Shown: piece by piece, positions 10,220 to 22,100 of the stretch
Numbering within the stretch: position 1 is the stretch's first letter
How the letters are laid out: each line of letters begins with the position of its first letter
DNA from: Lingula anatina
Taxonomy: Eukaryota > Brachiopoda > Lingulata > Lingulida > Lingulidae
Assembly (NCBI RefSeq): GCF_001039355.2
Contig: NW_019775565.1
Coordinates: 55,745 to 95,744 of the forward strand
Length of the DNA stretch: 40,000 nucleotides
Reading direction: 5' to 3'
Notes under the pieces: generated by a model
Database searches by the model: none
Told to the model about the DNA's origin: nothing
What the model saw: only the letters and a program-made list of their open reading frames with translations
Made by a program: the position numbers and the translations under genes

Positions 10220-12271
10220 ATGGAGAAAAAAGCAACAGAAGGTACTGACAGAGGCCGTAGTTTTGCCTTGATTTTACATCGAATGAATTATAAATGATGT
10301 CAAATATATATGGCCGAATATATATTAATTTTCTGTTGTTATTTGGTGTAATTTTTAATGTAGACATTGAATTGAAAATGTGTGCAGTAGTAACATGTAA
10401 GTAATTGAAACGTGGCATGCTCTCAATTTTGAGATGACACCACTGAGGGAGATAAAAAAAATCATTGTCGCTGTCAGTTTAGCTTGTCACAGCTTCAGTA
10501 AAAAATTAGTTCATTTTTAAATGTAATTAAATGGTATTATTGCAGGGAGTCTGTATGCTGCGCTCCCTAAATATGTGGCTGAACAGAAAGAGGAGTTACA
10601 ACTGGCTGTAAGTATGTTACTTCTTTTGAACTTCTTTAACTGTCTTAGCATCTCTTTTGTTTCTTCTAATAATCTAAATGATTTCATTTAGAATTGATGA
10701 ATTTTCTCCTTGTATATATTTACGTCAGTCAGAATATAATTGTTATAACAGGGCTATATAATTGTTTATGCTATATCATTCATTTGGCAAGGATGAGACT
10801 TGATATATTATGAAATGAAAAAAAAAATGTTGGTGTTTGATCCTGGATGCTTATGTTGGTGTTCTTAAATTTAATTAACATATATACTGTGAATTTTTTA
10901 GAATGTATCCAAGGCAGAGAAAAATGAATTTGTGCAGAGCTTCCTCCAAAAGCACCTTCCAGAGAAGAGACTGAGGCAAGGTGAAGACATTACATTACAG
11001 CATGCACATTTTATGTTGGACAATCCCAGAACCAGGAAGAGAAAAGAGGTGAAGTTGAAGAGAAAGACTCTTTCAGCCAAGGAGAGAAAGGAGTTGAAAC
11101 TGTTTGAAATTCAACCTGAACATCAAAAGTAAGACCTTGTTTTGTCTTGAATATGCACAATGTGTAATTTTTAATATTTCATGTTATTTTCTCGTTAATT
11201 GATATGAACAAAACAAATAATGTTATTATACTTAAAATATTTTAGATGCATTATTGATAATTTTAATGACAATGCCATGTGAGATATGGAGTCTTAAATA
11301 CTTTGTGATTTTTTAATATGGAGAACAAACTGTTGCTCAGCTCTATTAACTTACAAGTTATATATCCTGAATTGAAGTAGAACAAAATTTTTAGTATTAA
11401 AATTAAGACTTTTTCTCTCTTTGTCCATATTTTTTTATGTACTTTCAAGGCTTAATGTTTGCATATTTGCACCAGCTTTGCTGTCAAGTTATTATTTTAG
11501 AAAAAAAAACCTTTTTATTCTTCAGAGTTCTTTTTCTGTATATAATCATTCTAATACTTCATTACTTGCTGTTCATTTCAGGTATGACATGTACACACCA
11601 CTACATCAGCTTTGGAAGGATTATATGAAAGATGTGATCAACTTTGACAAGTGAGATAAACATCAGTTAAAAATTTTCTCTGCCCCCACTTGAATCATGC
11701 ATGTGCTTTGTGGAATACAAGTAGTTGATATTGTGAATATTTCTGATTACTTTAGATTTCATTGAGAAATTACTCTTAAAAGGCTTTACTAAAGTAGAAA
11801 TGGGATTTTTTTTAATGATGTATTGTGTAAATAGAAAGTGTTGTTTTTAAATAATGTTTTGTGCACTCAATTGTAGAATATGCCTGCCCATTGTGGCAAG
11901 GAGGGTGAACCTTATAGCAATACAAACTCTTAGAGACAGTCCAAAGTTGTGCATTGAAGACCATTTTCCCTGTCTTACACTATTATGAAGCTTTGAACCT
12001 GACAAATATGAGTATTTTATATAAAGGGAAGTTACAGAATAACTAAACCTTCTGACAAACTAAATCCCATTTTAATTGAGCAATCCAATCATCCAAAATA
12101 TATTACCAAAAGTTTCTGATGCTCCTTATTCCATGTGGCACCTTTAGATATCCAAAAGCAAAACATATTTTTAATCCCATCTAAAGTAGTTTTAAACTTT
12201 TATTTTTGTTTGCAATGCTCTTTATATTTTATGTTATACAACTTCAACCTACTGGATGGCAATCTTATTCA

Positions 12272-12310
<39 letters not shown>

Positions 12311-12491
12311 TACCAAGCACATGTGAAGTAGTGTGTGTACATATTGTTTATAACTCATAATAATCTGCTCCTTTACATTTCCCACAGGATCACTCCAGGT
12401 AACCAATCACAGATGGAGGAACTTTTGCTGCGGGCTGATCTTCACGGTGCTGTTCTTACAGTGACAAAATCCAAGTGTCCATCTTACGTCG
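10220..12491 (+). CDS. POP4: POP4 / RPP29 ribonuclease P subunit, copy 1, 3' truncated by an N gap
   Basis: Exons 10220-10241, 10546-10607, 10902-11128, 11582-11650 and the start of exon 5 at 12388-12491, all with GT/AG borders and matching phases. They encode about 161 residues before the N at 12492. Recognition rests on TLSAKERKELKLFEIQPEHQ, LHQLWKDYMKD and ADLHGAVLTVTKSKCPSYV, which line up with human POP4 and the UPF0086/Rpp29 family. The protein binds RNase P and RNase MRP RNA in the nucleolus and has an Sm-like fold in its C-terminal half. In this copy codon 25 is TTA (Leu) and the frame is intact. The rest of exon 5 and exon 6 are missing; they are present in copy 2. Confidence 0.9.
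12273..12311. repeat. (ATT)n microsatellite in POP4 intron 4, copy 1
   Basis: About 13 ATT units. The matching array in copy 2 (15986-16031) is a few units longer, which is the usual level of allelic length difference. Confidence 0.95.
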
Positions 12492-12492
12492 N

Positions 12493-12617
12493 CCACTTAT
12501 CGTGTTATCGGTAAAAGTGCACGGCGACGGCGACGGCGACGACAGCGACGACGGCGACGGCGACGACAGACGCAGATGATGGCTATATGTACAGACACAT
12601 CTGTGTCTGTACATAAA
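12493..12617. other. Patch after the N gap found in neither copy: GAC/GGC triplet repeat and a hairpin
   Basis: About 125 bp follow the N and match neither copy of the locus. It holds a (GGCGAC)-type triplet run at about 12522-12568 and a palindrome with 12-base arms (TGTACAGACACA / TGTGTCTGTACA) at 12588-12613. It could be the end of an inserted element or locally misassembled sequence. Confidence 0.6.
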
Positions 12618-13146
12618 AATAATCCAAACAATTTCAACAAATTTTCTTTAATTATCAAAACTTGTATTCTATCCAAAGCTGCTGAGAAAATTGAAATCTG
12701 TACAATATCACTTCTTTTTGGACAATAAATGTCCATTTTTGCCAAAAAAGTGAGTTTGTTCTCTATATTAAACAAGTTAGTTTTAATCCGCAAAGTGTCC
12801 TTCAATACACTTCTGTCTGTCATAAACTTTAGAGTAAATAGCACAGCTTGAAAATTTAAATAATAGTTATGAACTGGATATATAAAATAAATGAAACAAC
12901 TTTTGTAAATAGTGCTGTATGTGAAATACAAAAATTAGCTTTTATTGAGATGAAGAGATGTGAAGCAAAAGAAAAAAAAAACAAATAAATGCTAATGTAA
13001 GCAGTGTCCAACTTGCCCCCTGAGTTTCAAAGCATATTACAGTGCACAGCCGTGGCATGCTGACACTATAGTGTATACTATAGTAATATAGGGCACATAT
13101 AATGTTATATATGGTACTGAATATTATACCATCAGTATATACACAC

Positions 13147-13703
13147 CTTAATGGTGTTTTGGAGACAGGGCACACCAAGTACTGGAGCATTCTCTCGTCA
13201 AATTTCTTCTCATCCTGCGGTGATCTGAGTGCTGCTGATAGACTGAACCGCCGTACACTACGCCAATCTGTAATTGTAAATATTGAAATATCACGTTCTT
13301 GTGAAAAAATTATACTTTATAGTTCATGTTTCCCCTCTCTCTCTATCTAGTTTTATACAAATCACACATATTCATTAAACGTGCTAAATATTGAGTGAAT
13401 ATAACAAAAACTTAAATAGAAGCGCAAGAGGTTATTTAGCGCAGGTGTCGAATACACTTTATAATGTAATGTTTTTATTTATAACGTATTTGGTTGAAAC
13501 AAAATTCCCAGTACGGTACGTGGAGCATCGATTTATTGACTTCCTTTTCTTTCACATTCAATATCAAGTAATCACTTAAATGTCAATGAAAACAGCATAC
13601 TCTTTTACCAAAAATGCCCCTTGAAAATGACGACTGTGCTCATCAATTTAGGATTTTTTGTACCTGTTATAAATAAACGTGTTGCTCTCATGGGCGCCGC
13701 CAT
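13147..13703 (-). CDS. PYURF: PYURF copy 2, exons 1-2 only
   Basis: Exons 13703-13664 and 13267-13147 repeat copy 1 exons 1 and 2 with the same splice sites. One change in exon 1 turns a Val codon (GTA) into Ile (ATA). Exon 3 is absent because the duplicated block begins (12618) inside intron 2, next to the N gap at 12492. The empty transposon site is at 13138/13139. Confidence 0.82.
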
Positions 13704-13923
13704 ATTTGCTCTACTTATCAGCGAATCATCAGCTTTGACACAACTGAATAAGCCAATAGCAATTGTTGTTTTATGAAGTCTAGGCTATTTCACCTTAACC
13801 TTGATGGTGGTGTGTTTAGTACTGCAGAGGCTGGGAGATGATTTCTGCTACTTTTATTTCATGAAAACATGTAGTTCATACAAAATGTGACGTGGTACCA
13901 TTTTCTTCTAATTAAAATACGTT
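13704..13923. promoter_or_regulatory. Shared PYURF-POP4 promoter interval, copy 2
   Basis: Same 220-bp divergent arrangement as copy 1, with the CCAAT box and the start-site ATGGCGGC element kept. Confidence 0.55.
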
Positions 13924-15985
13924 ATGGAGAAAAAAGCAACAGAAGGTTCTGACAGAGGCCGTAGTTTTGCCTTGATTTTACATCGAATGAATTATAAATG
14001 ATGTCAAATATATATGGCCGAATATACATGTATATTAATGTTCTGTTGTTATTTGGTGAAATTTTTAATGTAGACATTGAATTGAAAATGTGTGCAGTAG
14101 TAACATGTAAGTAATTGAAACGTGGCATGCTCTCAATTTTGAGATGACACCACTGAGGGAGATAAAAAAATCATTGTCGCTGTCAGTTTAGCTTGTCACA
14201 GCTTCAGTAAAAATTTAGTTCATTTTTAAATGTAATTAAATGATATTATTGCAGGGAGTCTGTATGCTGCGCTCCCTAAATATGTGGCTGAACAGAAAGA
14301 GGAGTAACAACTGGCTGTAAGTATGTTACTTCTTTTGAACTTCTTTAACTGTCTCAGCATCTCTTCTGTTTCTTCTAATAATCTAAATGATATCATTTAG
14401 AATTGATGAATTTTCTCCTTGTATATATTTACGTCAGTCAGAATATAATTGTTATAACAGGGCTATATAATTGTTTATGCTATATCATTCATTTTGCAAG
14501 GGTGAGACTTGATATATTATGAAATGAAAAAAAAATGTTAGTCTTTGATCCTGGATGCTTATGTTGGTGTTCTTAAATTTAATTAACATATATACTGTGA
14601 ATTTTTTAGAATGTATCCAAGGCAGAGAAAAATGAATTTGTGCAGAGCTTCCTCCAAAAGCACCTTCCAGAGAAGAGACTGAGGCAAGGTGAAGACATTA
14701 CATTACAGCATGCACATTTTATGTTGGACAATCCCAGAACCAGGAAGAGAAAAGAGGTGAAGTTGAAGAGAAAGACTCTTTCAGCCAAGGAGAGAAAGGA
14801 GTTGAAACTGTTTGAAATTCAACCTGAACATCAAAAGTAAGACCTTGTTTTGTCTTGAATATGCACAATGTGTAATTTTTAATATTTCATGTTATTTTCT
14901 TGTTAATTGATATGAACAAAACAAATAATGTTATTATACTTAAAATATTTTAGATGCACTATTGATAATTTTAATGACAATGCTATGTGAGATATGAAGT
15001 CTTAAATACTTTGTGATTTTTTTAATATGGAGAACAAACTGTTGCTCAGCTCTATTAACTTACAAGTTATTTATCCTGAATTGAAGTAGAACAAAAATTT
15101 TTAGTCTTAAAATTAAGACTTTTTCTCTCTTTGTCCATATTTTTTTATGTACTTTCAAGGCTTAATGTTTGCATACAGTATTTGCACCAGCTTTGCTGTC
15201 AAGTTATTATTTTAGAAAAAAAACCTTTTTATTCTTCAGAGTTCTTTTTCTGCATATAATCATTCTAATACTTCATTACTTGCTGTTCATTTCAGGTATG
15301 ACATGTACACACCACTACATCAGCTTTGGAAGGATTATATGAAAGATGTGATCAACTTTGACAAGTGAGATAAACATCAGTTAAAAAATTTCTCTGCCCC
15401 CACTTGAATCATGCATGTGCTTTGTGGAATACAAGTAGTTGATATTGTGAATATTTCTGATTACTTAAGATTTCATTGAGAAATTACTCTTAAAAGGCTT
15501 TACTAAAGTAGAAATGGGATTTTTTTAAATGATGTATTGTGTAAATAGAAAGTGTTGTTTTTAAATGATGTTTTGTGCACTCAATTGTAGAATATGCCTG
15601 CCCATTGTGGCAAGGAGGGTGAACCTTATAGCAATACAAACTCTTAGAGACAGTCCAAAGTTGTGCATTGAAGACCATTTTCCCTGTCTTACACTATTAT
15701 GAAGCTTTGAACCTGACAAATATGAGTATTTTATATAAAGGGAAGTTACAGAATAACTAAACCTTCTGACAAACTAAATCCCATTTTAATTGAGCAATCC
15801 AATCATCCAAAATATATTACCAAAAGTTTCTGATGCTCCTTATTCCATGTGGCACCTTTAGATATCCAAAAGCAAAACATATTTTTAATCCCATCTAAAG
15901 TAGTTTTAAAGTTTTATTTTTATTTGCAATGCTCTTTATATTTTATGTTATACAACTTCAACCTACTGGATGGCAATCTTATTCA

Positions 15986-16030
<45 letters not shown>

Positions 16031-16386
16031 TACCAAGCACATGTGTAGTAGTGTGTGTACAAATTGTTTATAACTCATAATAATCTGCTCCTTTACATTT
16101 CCCACAGGATCACTCCAGGTAACCAATCACAGATGGAGGAACTTTTGCTGCGGGCTGATCTTCACGGTGCGGTTCTTACAGTGACAAAGTCCAAGTGTCC
16201 ATCTTACGTTGGGACATCTGGCATCCTCATTCAGGAGACCAAAAACACTTTCAAGTTGATCACAAAAGATGATAGACTTAAGAGTATGTATGGTTTTTAC
16301 ATCTGTTTTACGTCTCATATTGTTGATGAATTAGAAATGTTTTGTTTTAGAATATGTTTTGTTACTGAACATGCATGTGCACCTGT

Positions 16387-16430
<44 letters not shown>

Positions 16431-17171
16431 TCATGAAAATAAATATTTCAAGATTGTTATGCTAGAATATTATCTTTGCAGTACGTATCATGTTTGAAAA
16501 CTACCTTTGTGACAAAAGTTATGTTTTGGTTTCTTGTAGTTGTTAAAAAGTTTTAACAGCTGTGCAACTGTTATAAATGTTTTGTTAATCAGAAAAAAAT
16601 GCTATAATGATAATAATAATAATAATAACTGTATTAATAATGGCAACCCATTGGGTTTAAGTTGTACATGAAAGGAATTTTACAATGTATGTCTAGTCAT
16701 TTTTTGCCCAGATACATTGTGGCTGTTGATGCTATCGCCTCCCTGGTGAGGAATCACGGCTGTCGTATGAGGTACTCAGAGCTAACAAGTAAATCCTATG
16801 ATCTTTTGCTGCCAGACCAGAAATTGTCCCATGCTTCAACCCCTTAGTGTTGAGTACCAAGTGGGAAGACAGCAGGTACAGTTTATGAAGGACTTTATGT
16901 CCATGAAAGGGTCAAAACTATGTCTTCCCACTCAGGCAGACTGAGTCAGACCACAAGACTAAATGGTTGGTACCATGCTGTGCCTGTGATATGTGAAAAT
17001 TTGTTATAAAAATGGTCCTTTTCTGTTTCAGCAATTCCCAAACCAAATTCGGTATTCACTTTTGAGCTGGAAGGTTATATAATTACAATATATGGGAATA
17101 ACTTTCAAGTCCGTGCAAGTGAAAGAGCTCACAGGAAGTTCAAGACAAGACCAACTGTTGACTTAATATGA
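13924..17171 (+). CDS. POP4: POP4 / RPP29, copy 2: all six exons, with a stop at codon 25
   Basis: Exons 13924-13945, 14255-14316, 14610-14836, 15296-15364, 16108-16283 and 17032-17171 join into 232 codons (231 aa plus TGA at 17169-17171); human POP4 is 220 aa. The C-terminal half has ADLHGAVLTVTKSKCPSYVG (about residues 143-162), ETKNTFKLITKDDRLK and SERAHRKFKTRPTVDLI, all typical of the Rpp29 family. Codon 25 in exon 2 is TAA (14305-14307) where copy 1 has TTA, so as written this copy is interrupted. This is either a null allele or a base error; no other damage is seen. The poly(A) signal AATAAA lies at 17594-17599. Confidence 0.88.
15986..16031. repeat. (ATT)n microsatellite in POP4 intron 4, copy 2
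   Basis: About 15 ATT units, the counterpart of the array at 12273-12311. Confidence 0.95.
16388..16428. repeat. (CA)n microsatellite in POP4 intron 5
   Basis: About 20 CA units just after POP4 exon 5. Confidence 0.95.
16712..16846 (+). other. Exon-like open frame inside POP4 intron 5
   Basis: An acceptor (TTTTTTGCCCAG ending at 16711) opens a frame of 44 codons with protein-like composition (IVAVDAIASLVRNHGCRMRY) ending in a TAG. Joining it to POP4 exon 5 would put it in a different frame, so it is not a POP4 exon. It could be a fossil exon or chance. No family recognised. Confidence 0.25.
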
Positions 17172-17593
17172 ATCTCAGTGTCTACCCGGTAGTCTGCACT
17201 TTGGGACCCCTTAGGTCACTCTGAAAACTACTGGCTAATCAGAGTCCATGTGAGCAGTGTTAATTAGTCTGAAGATGAAGTCTGTGGCCAAAGGAAAGTT
17301 AGTGTAATCAGCCACTTGAATTTGGAGACTACAACTGCAATTTTTTTCCTAAATTGATGCTTAATTTTTTTGTTATCTTGGTCAGGTGGCTTATTTTGCA
17401 CACTATAAGTCAACAGCATGGTCTCCATTCTATTTGGGACAAAGTAGTTGACATTGCGCTGCCTGAAACATGATGGTATCTAAGCTGAAGCAACGAAGAA
17501 TTTGACTTAAGTGCAAGATGACAAGCCTCCAAAAATGTGCTTCTGGCTTTGTTTGTAGAGAATTGGAAGTGTGCAACTTGGATAATACATAGC

Positions 17594-17599
17594 AATAAA
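17594..17599 (+). terminator. Poly(A) signal for POP4
   Basis: AATAAA 423 bases after the POP4 stop codon, the first on this strand after the stop. Confidence 0.6.
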
Positions 17600-18918
17600 A
17601 ATTGGATAATTAGGCTGTTTTTTATACATATTTTGGGAAACTAATAAGTATTAGGGCATTTCTTTTTTAAGTTGTGAAGGAGATTATTGAGTCATTATGT
17701 AACTTTGCCTGCAAATGAACTTATTTATATATCCTGTTTATTTTTTTGCTCATTTAAAATTATCCAGATGTACTTGTATTTCTTGAATAAGTCAACTGAC
17801 AAGAGATATGTATTTTTAGTTAGATTTATTGAAAAATACTGTCTTTGACATAAAAAGCATAAAATGTATTTTATTTAACAAGTAGTTCTTGAAATAAGAA
17901 AATTTTGACAGTTAACAAGCCACAACCAAATAACCAGCAAGCTAAATATGGTTCTTATGATATCTGTAGTACAGTCTGGCTGTTAGCAAGTTCAGATGAT
18001 CTCTCTCTCTATATATATAATAGCAATTATTGAAAACAATTATAATTGTATTATAATTATAATAATTATAGTACTGTTATTATATCAATAAATTTATACA
18101 ACTTGCAAATAGAATTGATTTTGATAATTGAGAAGAACTGGCAACGATTAGAAAAATAATTTCTTTACGTCTTGCTGCTGTACATATATGTAACATATTG
18201 GCCTTAAAGGCTGAGGTTAACGTAAGCATGTGCAGGTATTTTTAGCAGTGTACATATAATGCCTGTGATAAATTACACATAATTTAAATAAAATCTGAAT
18301 TAAAAGAAGAGAAACATGCATTTCTGTACTATTAAAAAAGAGAAAAAAAAATGCACTGTTAGTGCTTGTGATCTTGGTCATTTCCCATCATTTCACAATC
18401 TCAGTTGATTGTTTCCTCGGGTTATCAGGTTATGATGGAATACAGAAAATACTAAAACCCAGTGAAATGATCTTCTTTGTGGCACGCAAAAAATAAAAAT
18501 CCCTGTAAGTTGAATACTCCTCAGAGCAACCGTTGCATTCTGCAAAAATATCTCAACAAACACAATCAGCGCACTGCACCAAGGCGCATTGCTCCATACG
18601 GGTGATCCTTTCACGTTCTTTCGCTGTCACAAATAGAGTCGAATGAGCAATTTGATTTAAAAATACATAAGTGTACAGAGCACTTGTCTTTGGTTATGTG
18701 ATGAAAATAAATAAATAAATGCATTGGGCCTTAAATCAGAGCTTTGCCAACCACAAATCGTCAACGCTACCCATTAGTTTTAATGGAGACTTCTCCATTG
18801 ATGAACGTCTTGCAAAAGATATCGAACTTGATGTCAGAGGAATCCATGACTTTACAATTGAAATAAATGATACAAAATGACAAAAGAAAAATATATAAAC
18901 GTTCAGAGGTCAATTAAA
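17600..18918. other. Intergenic/3'UTR stretch between convergent POP4 and RGK genes
   Basis: AT-rich, no coding signal. Minus-strand AATAAA (read as TTTATT) near 17824 and 17870 could end the RGK transcript. No gene recognised here. Confidence 0.5.
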
Positions 18919-19169
18919 TCAATACATCCCGTACAAATCGTCGCAGGATTTTGATAGCTGTCTGTCCTTCCTCCAAAACAAAGATATAATTTCTCGCGCC
19001 GTCTTTGTCACACATCCTTCTTGTTCCTTTTTCCGCTTCTTCTTTCTTTCTTTCTCTTTGAGCCTTATCTGCCGCAGTGTTGCAACTAGCAACTCGTCGA
19101 CTTGGTCGTTAAGCAAGGCTGACGTTTCAATGAATTTGCAGTCGTACGCCATAGCTGTGGCCCGCCCCT
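18919..19169 (-). CDS. Rgk1: RGK exon 4: G5 motif and C-terminal tail
   Basis: Acceptor CCTTGCAG, then EGRATAMAYDCKFIETSA (G5 = ETSA), VDELLVATLRQIRL, a Lys/Arg/Glu-rich helix, and SKSCDDLYGMY before the stop at 18919-18921. Phase 1 entry fits the exon 3 exit in the repaired frame. Confidence 0.9.
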
Positions 19170-22100
19170 CTGCAAGGACGAAAAAAGTATAGGCCTACTT
19201 GTTATATTGGACGGCTGTTGCTTTAATCTTAAATGGGGTAAATAATTAACACCCTTTAAGAGCTCTGGCGTGTGCCCCTTGAAAAAATAAAACTTAGTTC
19301 TGTATTATAATAAAAGTTCAAAATGTTAGAACACTATTAAAGAGGTTTTTGAAAGGATTATTGGCAAGTTCAACATTCGTCTCTTGTTAAACCCGAGACA
19401 ACCGATTAAAGTGTAGTCATTCATTATTTTTATTTTATCTTATTTATTTTTTTCCTTTTTGTCATCTCAATGCCAATCATATTATACCACTAGCTTCAGG
19501 GCGCTTTTTATATGCTCTTAATTACATACAGATAAATTATATTCATTATAAAAATTATATTCATTATACTTAGCTCTACTGATCGTAAAACTCCCTTAGG
19601 ACAGCCACGAGCAGCTTTCTATAGTACGTAAATAAATTTTAATTGAATTGAAATAATCATCTATAGCTAGCAGCAGGGCATAATGACTTTTTCACAGAAG
19701 CATGGTACACTCTGTATCGTTTTTCAAAGCACACAAGAACAAGAGAATTTAATATTTTACGACATGGTTAGAAATGGTCTCTGTCCTGCAGCCCCTGATA
19801 AGTTCTTAGGAGAATTGTTATGACCGTTTTCCCTTTAAAATTACATCTGGTCTTGTAAGTAATGACCTGGAATCACACAATGAAGTGGTAAAAATAATAA
19901 TGCACTGCACTAGCAGCTACGTGGGCAGGTAACCCCGGTAGGTGGGGGAAACGATATGGATTTCGTTTATATGAAATTTAGATAGGTCGTGCGTAAATCT
20001 ATTAAAAGTCATAAAAGATTTGTTCTAATGGATAAGTCAGCTCTGACCAGCCCAGTAATCAAATTTAAATCAAAAGAGCACGAAAATCACTTCAACATGC
20101 ATGACTCGCCTTTTTTCTCCCCGACCATAAACCTGAAAGTTATCTCCAATGTAACTACAGACCGATCACCCCTCTCAGAAACGTTTAGAAAGCAATCTTG
20201 CTGAGAGTATCGATTCACGCGGATTGCTTGCTGTGAAGGAGCTAATAAAACAGAGGAGATTATTCTCTAGAAATTGAAATTAGTCTTTAACTTTCTGTTA
20301 TCACCCAGGGGTTCACACCAGTTCACTGTATAGGACTGTAGTTTGATATTTTTTAGAGACGCCCACTTGTAGTTTCAAACAAAGAATGAGAATTAAAGCA
20401 CATGTTAGGCATTCACGTTCACATAATACGAGTGAAACGAATAATCCAAATTAGCAAAATAACGCAGGAATACGATGAAAAATAAAGAAACAAAATAGTA
20501 AACTTAAAGGATAACAACTCTCCATATGAGATTCGAATTTCCGCAACCAATGCATTGTAAGCAACACACACAGTAATATAATAAGGTCGGAAGATGAGTG
20601 ATCAAGACCCTATATTGAAACATCAAATCTCATAGGTAGACCATTTATCGTCTCTCTCTAGAAACGAAATTACTTATATCATGGTGTTAATATCAGACCT
20701 GAAGCAACAGTTATTTAGATGACTATTTTCATAGACATCTTCAGATTATGCCAGACATAACATAGGGCTATAGGCCTATTTACATGTATCACCAAACACT
20801 AGGACACAATCGACACGAAAACGACGCCTACATTAGGACATGATCGTGAGTTCATCTTCATCATCTGTACAAAAGCAAAACCAATTTAGAAATAACATAA
20901 CACTTGTTTTCAGTTGACCTGTGTCCACAATAGGCTTGAACAGTGTTTATTAGATAGACTCTGGCTAAGGGCACAAAACAATGAAGAAATTATTACTTTT
21001 GGTTATTAATTATTTTCTCGACTGTTCTTAAACCCAGGAAAATCAAATTTCTCTGACACACAGCTCTCTCAATCTCAAGAGAGTGTTTCATAATGGTGTG
21101 CCCGGGTATAAACTATAAAACCCTGGCTTATCATTGTCACGCGGACAATAGCGCTTCACCTTTTGACCCGTTTCACCAATTGAAACAGAAACACGGCAAT
21201 ATGTTGCCGGTGTGACAGGAATGGTCGTCCTAGGACTGGGGTCTCATATGATTACTACAGGTTAGGGTTAGTCGGAGTATTGGGGTAAGTATGTAGAGTG
21301 AATGTCACCTGTACAAAGTAATGGGAACGAACTACGGTTCCTAGCGGACTACCGTTCCTGTCACATTGGCATCTTGGATGGTGCCACGAAAGGGTATTTA
21401 CAAATGTGTGGACAAATATGAAAAGAAAGAGTGGAGTGCATTCCATAAACACCATGGGTAGGGCCTATAGGCCTACATAGATCTACCCGATTTTGCGGGG
21501 ATCTCGCTCAGTGCAATCAGCTTAAAAGATTAACACCCATCCTCCTGGCATTAGGCCACACTTTTTTTATTTTTATGGATGACATCCTGCGCGCGCACCG
21601 ATTTTCATCCGTTCTCCGAAAAAAAAAAAAAAAAAATCCCCCCCCCCCCCCCAACTAAGTCGGTTGTCGCAAACGTCGTTATTGAATTTGCCGGAAAATG
21701 AGCTTTCTGCGCATGCGTATTATCGCCACGTGGAAATATGGCCGCTTTGCCGTTAAATTCATCTCTAGGGTTACTTTCATATTACACGACAATTAATTAT
21801 GTAAAGTCATAAAGAGAATGGGGCCGTCGTTTTGGATTGTTATGCCATTGATATTGGGCATGGAGATTTCCACTTTTTTACAATTATGCGAAAGGCTGAC
21901 GGCGGCCAGCGATTATCGCCCGGAAAATTTCAGTGACATTCTGTCCAAAGCAGCACATAGCAGGTTTTTTGTAGCGAAAAAAGGGTCGACAAGGTATATT
22001 TGGTGGGCAGAAGGTCGGTCAGGCCACCCGACAGTTTGGCTGTTTCCTGTGAGTCGAAGTAGACCAAATGACATCGACCGAAATGACCTTTTATAGATTT

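Larger units (their letters stand above)
12618..16480. repeat. Second copy of the PYURF-POP4 block
   Basis: From 12618 the sequence repeats copy 1 (from 6639) at near identity, with a few substitutions and 1-6 base indels. It lacks the 2.27 kb transposon. It continues past the point where copy 1 is cut (12491 corresponds to about 16211). Introns, promoter and exons are all duplicated, so this is not a retrocopy. Confidence 0.93.

Noticed and set aside
13391-13579. 62-codon ORF in the PYURF intron of copy 2
   Set aside because: Broken in copy 1 by ordinary differences and antisense to an intron; chance frame.
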